Assembly: GCA_036877525.1 (NCBI GenBank)
Contig: JAZGTH010000001.1
Coordinates: 10,812,001-10,876,000 of the forward strand
Direction: 5' to 3'
DNA length: 64,000 bases
DNA from: Chromobotia macracanthus
Taxonomy: Eukaryota > Chordata > Actinopteri > Cypriniformes > Botiidae
Below, piece by piece: positions 61,115 through 64,000 of the stretch. Made by a program: the position numbers and the translations under genes. Positions within the stretch are counted from its first letter, which is position 1. Each line of letters begins with the position of its first letter. The notes below the pieces were generated by a model. The model was given only the letters and a program-made list of their open reading frames with translations, made no database searches and was not told where the DNA came from.

Positions 61115-64000
61115 ATCTAATTATTGCATGAATTTTTTTCCTATTTTTACTTTGATCAACTGTCAGTCCAGAGATTTAATTCAGATATTCCTTCTAGCTT
61201 TGATTTTTTATTTTTTTTGCCAGAACTTGAAACGGCCAAGCACTGTTTTATTTATCATTTGCAGTGCAGGTAGACATCTCTTTTCATGCAGCTGTTTAGC
61301 ATTAGGGCATTTTGTCCCACAGTACATTTCTAAACTGATGTTTGAAAGATTTCACTTTAAACATGACAGCAACGGCTGGTTGAAACCCTCTCAATCATAA
61401 ACCATGTCATCTCTGCAGCCCCCCTCAACAGTATGCCAGGAGGACAAAAAGCCTCATTCTCTGTCCCTCTTGTTTTCCATAAAGCTCAGGGGTGATAATA
61501 AACACTGTTTTCACTTGGGGCAAAGTTGCACCATAAATCTGTTTTTTTGTCCTTATTTCTAGGCAGTGGCTCAGGGTTGGACTGTGGTTTCCTAAAATCA
61601 GAGAGAGAGAGAAAAGCACAAACCAGTTAGAGCTGCTTTTCAATATTACACTTTCTCCGGCTATTTATGAGTACCCATAAAGACTCATGCCTTTTATGTG
61701 CTTATTTTATGTCCCCTTCATCTGTGCATTTTAAATGGAACCCGAACGGCTCTCGATAAATGTCTCGCAGTGTAATTTATCCAATGTAATACCCAAGGAT
61801 ATAAAATGCACCAGAGTAAAATGATTGGTGTGCTTCTTTCTATAAACAAGCATTTTTGAGCCTTCTTCGTTTGGCAAGCATTTTTCACTTACTCTGTTTT
61901 TGTGTTCCTTTGTTTCTTAACACATGTATATATTTATATTTATAGATATAGCTAGATATATTAATATAGATGGATGGAGGCGAAAAGTCATGTCACTTTT
62001 CTAAAGTGAAAATTTTCCATCCTTTATATGTGCCAAGACACTTATAGAAATTCACATCCACACCCATCCTTTATTAGCAACTTTTATTAGCTGTTTATTT
62101 CTTTCACAGTTTATTTCTTTCAAATTTTCTTTCACAAGTGTTTTGTAGTGAATCACAGGCTGATGGGTAATCCTAGCTATTCTTGAAAATTCTACAGATG
62201 TTTCAACAGAGAGAGAAAGAGAATTTAAGGTTTATCTTGGTTTAAGTGTTCCTGTCCTCTGAAGCTTTTCCTTCTTTTCACATTCCTTGCATTGAATGCT
62301 CTTATTATGTTGGCATTTTAAGACCCAGAGGAAGAGACAGCAAATGTTGTACAGTGGATAAAGTGCTTTTGCATGTGTGTATGAGAGTGAGGGGGCGAAT
62401 ACCCACTATTACCCAGCATGCCAAGTGTCAGTCGAGGGCAGGAGAATAGAGACCCTGTTTGGCTTTACAATAAATGGGTTCAAATTATATAACCGTGGTT
62501 GGTGTGACATGCTTTTGCATGTGTCCAGGGTGTCACACATACGTTTACATAAACATGCCTATGGTGTTTTTTCATTCACACATGGATTAAATCAAAAAAG
62601 TTTACTATATATGGCCAAATGCACCAGCACTATATATTTTGATTCATGTATCATGTATTCATGTAGCTGTACTGAAGTAGATTTCATTTAGAGAAATAGG
62701 TTACATGTGATGTGACAAATTGGTTTGGACACCTTCAGTAACTGCCTTTATTCAGACAGGAAGAACAAACAACATCTATGAAGGACTTCTGAAGGTCAAG
62801 CAGTGAGCTCAGCCTTGTACTTTTGTCCTAAAATAAAGTTCATGGATAAGTTCACAACAATATTGCAACCCTTTTTGCCGTTTTGATTCTTATTGTATCA
62901 TTTCAAAAGACAAATCTCCAGGGAAAGACCAACACAACAAAATCGCTAATACTAGCCAGAACATATTGCCATTTTAGTGCAGTTGACAATTGTGAATTTA
63001 TGTTTTCTGTTTCTAAATGCAATATGTTTGGTGAGTGTGTGAATTTTTTTATTAAACAAAAAAGTATTACCTTTTCCTGGAGATGGGTGGATGGCATAGA
63101 AGAAGCTGTCAGTTTTCTTCAGTTGTTTTTCTGAGGAATAATAAACTGAAATTGAGGGATTCTTGGTAGCTGTATTTGCAAACACATCAGAAGTTCTTTA
63201 AACAAGCTCATAGTTTGCCAGAGACAGCAGCTTGCCAACCTTCCCTCAAGTTAAATAGCTGCTCTCCATCCCGTACCTTCTGTTGTCTTTCATCTGCACT
63301 GGAAGCTTGAAGAGTCTCTGAAGGAGACAGCACTCCAAGGAAATTAATGATGCATCAGTAAATATGACCCAGGGAGCCATGTTGACACAGGTGCTGCTCT
63401 TTTACCTTGGCTCCATGCTCTTCTTTTACTAGTAGCAAGTTTGTTTAAAGTCTTCCTACACAACCTTCAGAACATTTATATTGGCACATGCAAAAAGCTT
63501 GACATAGTTGAAGGTAGGAGATTCAGAGCTTTCAGTTCTAAACTCGCCAAAACACAGAAGGTATTTGATTTGCTCAAGCAACACCAGGGCGACCTGCATT
63601 AGCCTTTTTTAAACAAAGTTGTTTGCTGAGGCAGCTTAGGTTCAAGCAAATGGCTGCACTAAAGAACGGCCCAAATTTCTTACTGAACACAGGGAATTCA
63701 GAAGCTGATGCATCATTCTCTGTTTGGTGGTTTCTACTCTGTATGGATCCCATTCTGAATTTTAATTAGATGAACCGCATTTGAAGCAGTAAAATGCGGA
63801 TAAACACATTTGTGACCACACATTCTATATTAATGCAGTTTCTGTATAATATATACATTATATATTATGTGGTGGAACTGTTGGAACATCAGGTCTTTCT
63901 TGTTATGGTTGACTGCAAATTAGTTTAAGCAGGAAGAACACTTTGAGTTTTAATTTCTTTAATATATTCATAACTCTGCTTGAAAACCTAAACATGTCAG

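Larger units (their letters stand above)
56412..64000 (+). other. pik3r3: Large first coding intron of pik3r3, incomplete
   Basis: From the GTGAGT donor to the window edge I found no exon matching the p85 BH/RhoGAP region and none of the p55 start. Long intron 2 is usual in vertebrate p85 genes. It holds a TA microsatellite (56536-56552), another at 61097-61114, a fragment at 58180-58262 that may be a transposon end, and otherwise AT-rich unique sequence. Confidence 0.55.

Noticed and set aside
56412..64000. Search for BH/RhoGAP, SH2 or p55-type start exons of the PI3K subunit
   Set aside because: No matching exon could be read in any frame; presumed to lie beyond the right edge.
1..64000. 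CRISPR arrays, prokaryotic operons, viral or toxin genes
   Set aside because: None seen. The window is intron-containing vertebrate DNA with only decayed, non-autonomous transposons and a LINE fragment.

Overview
The window is vertebrate nuclear DNA, almost certainly from a teleost fish. Its genes are split into many short exons with GT-AG introns. The repeats are of fish type: a tRNA-derived SINE, the 3' end of an L2-like LINE, and small non-autonomous DNA transposons ending in the 'TTTTTGGGTGAAC' and 'CCCTGTTGAA...AACAGCT' motifs that I associate with cypriniform/otophysan genomes. The order and orientation POMGNT1 > / < TSPAN1 / PIK3R3 > is that of human 1p34.1, read in reverse. The species cannot be named from sequence alone.

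Layout. (1) 230-4637, + strand: the last 14 coding exons of pomgnt1 (protein O-mannose N-acetylglucosaminyltransferase 1), with possible 3' UTR to about 6.06 kb. The N-terminal exons lie left of the window. (2) 7243-15000, - strand: a complete tspan1 (tetraspanin-1) of seven coding exons and 242 codons. A non-coding first exon ends at 14937. It is tail-to-tail with pomgnt1. (3) 15-55 kb: a 40 kb stretch with no recognisable protein-coding gene. It holds microsatellites, decayed transposons and several CpG-dense blocks (about 18.1, 19.6-20.1, 25.3-25.7 and 32.2-32.6 kb) that are candidate regulatory elements. (4) 54.95 kb to the right edge, + strand: the promoter, a non-coding first exon and the first coding exon of a PI3-kinase regulatory subunit. 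By synteny this is pik3r3, but the exon encodes an SH3 domain as in p85 alpha and beta. The remaining exons lie beyond 64 kb or were not found.

The three genes form no operon or shared pathway. POMGNT1 acts in the Golgi on O-mannosyl glycans of dystroglycan, TSPAN1 is a membrane organiser, and PIK3R3 is a signalling adaptor. They are linked by ancient synteny only. No new defence, mobile or secretion system was found. The most interesting points are the SH3-encoding exon at the pik3r3 locus, a 72-codon upstream ORF with a hydrophobic segment in its leader, a CpG-rich block with inverted ends in tspan1 intron 1, and an open-frame CpG-dense region near 20 kb.
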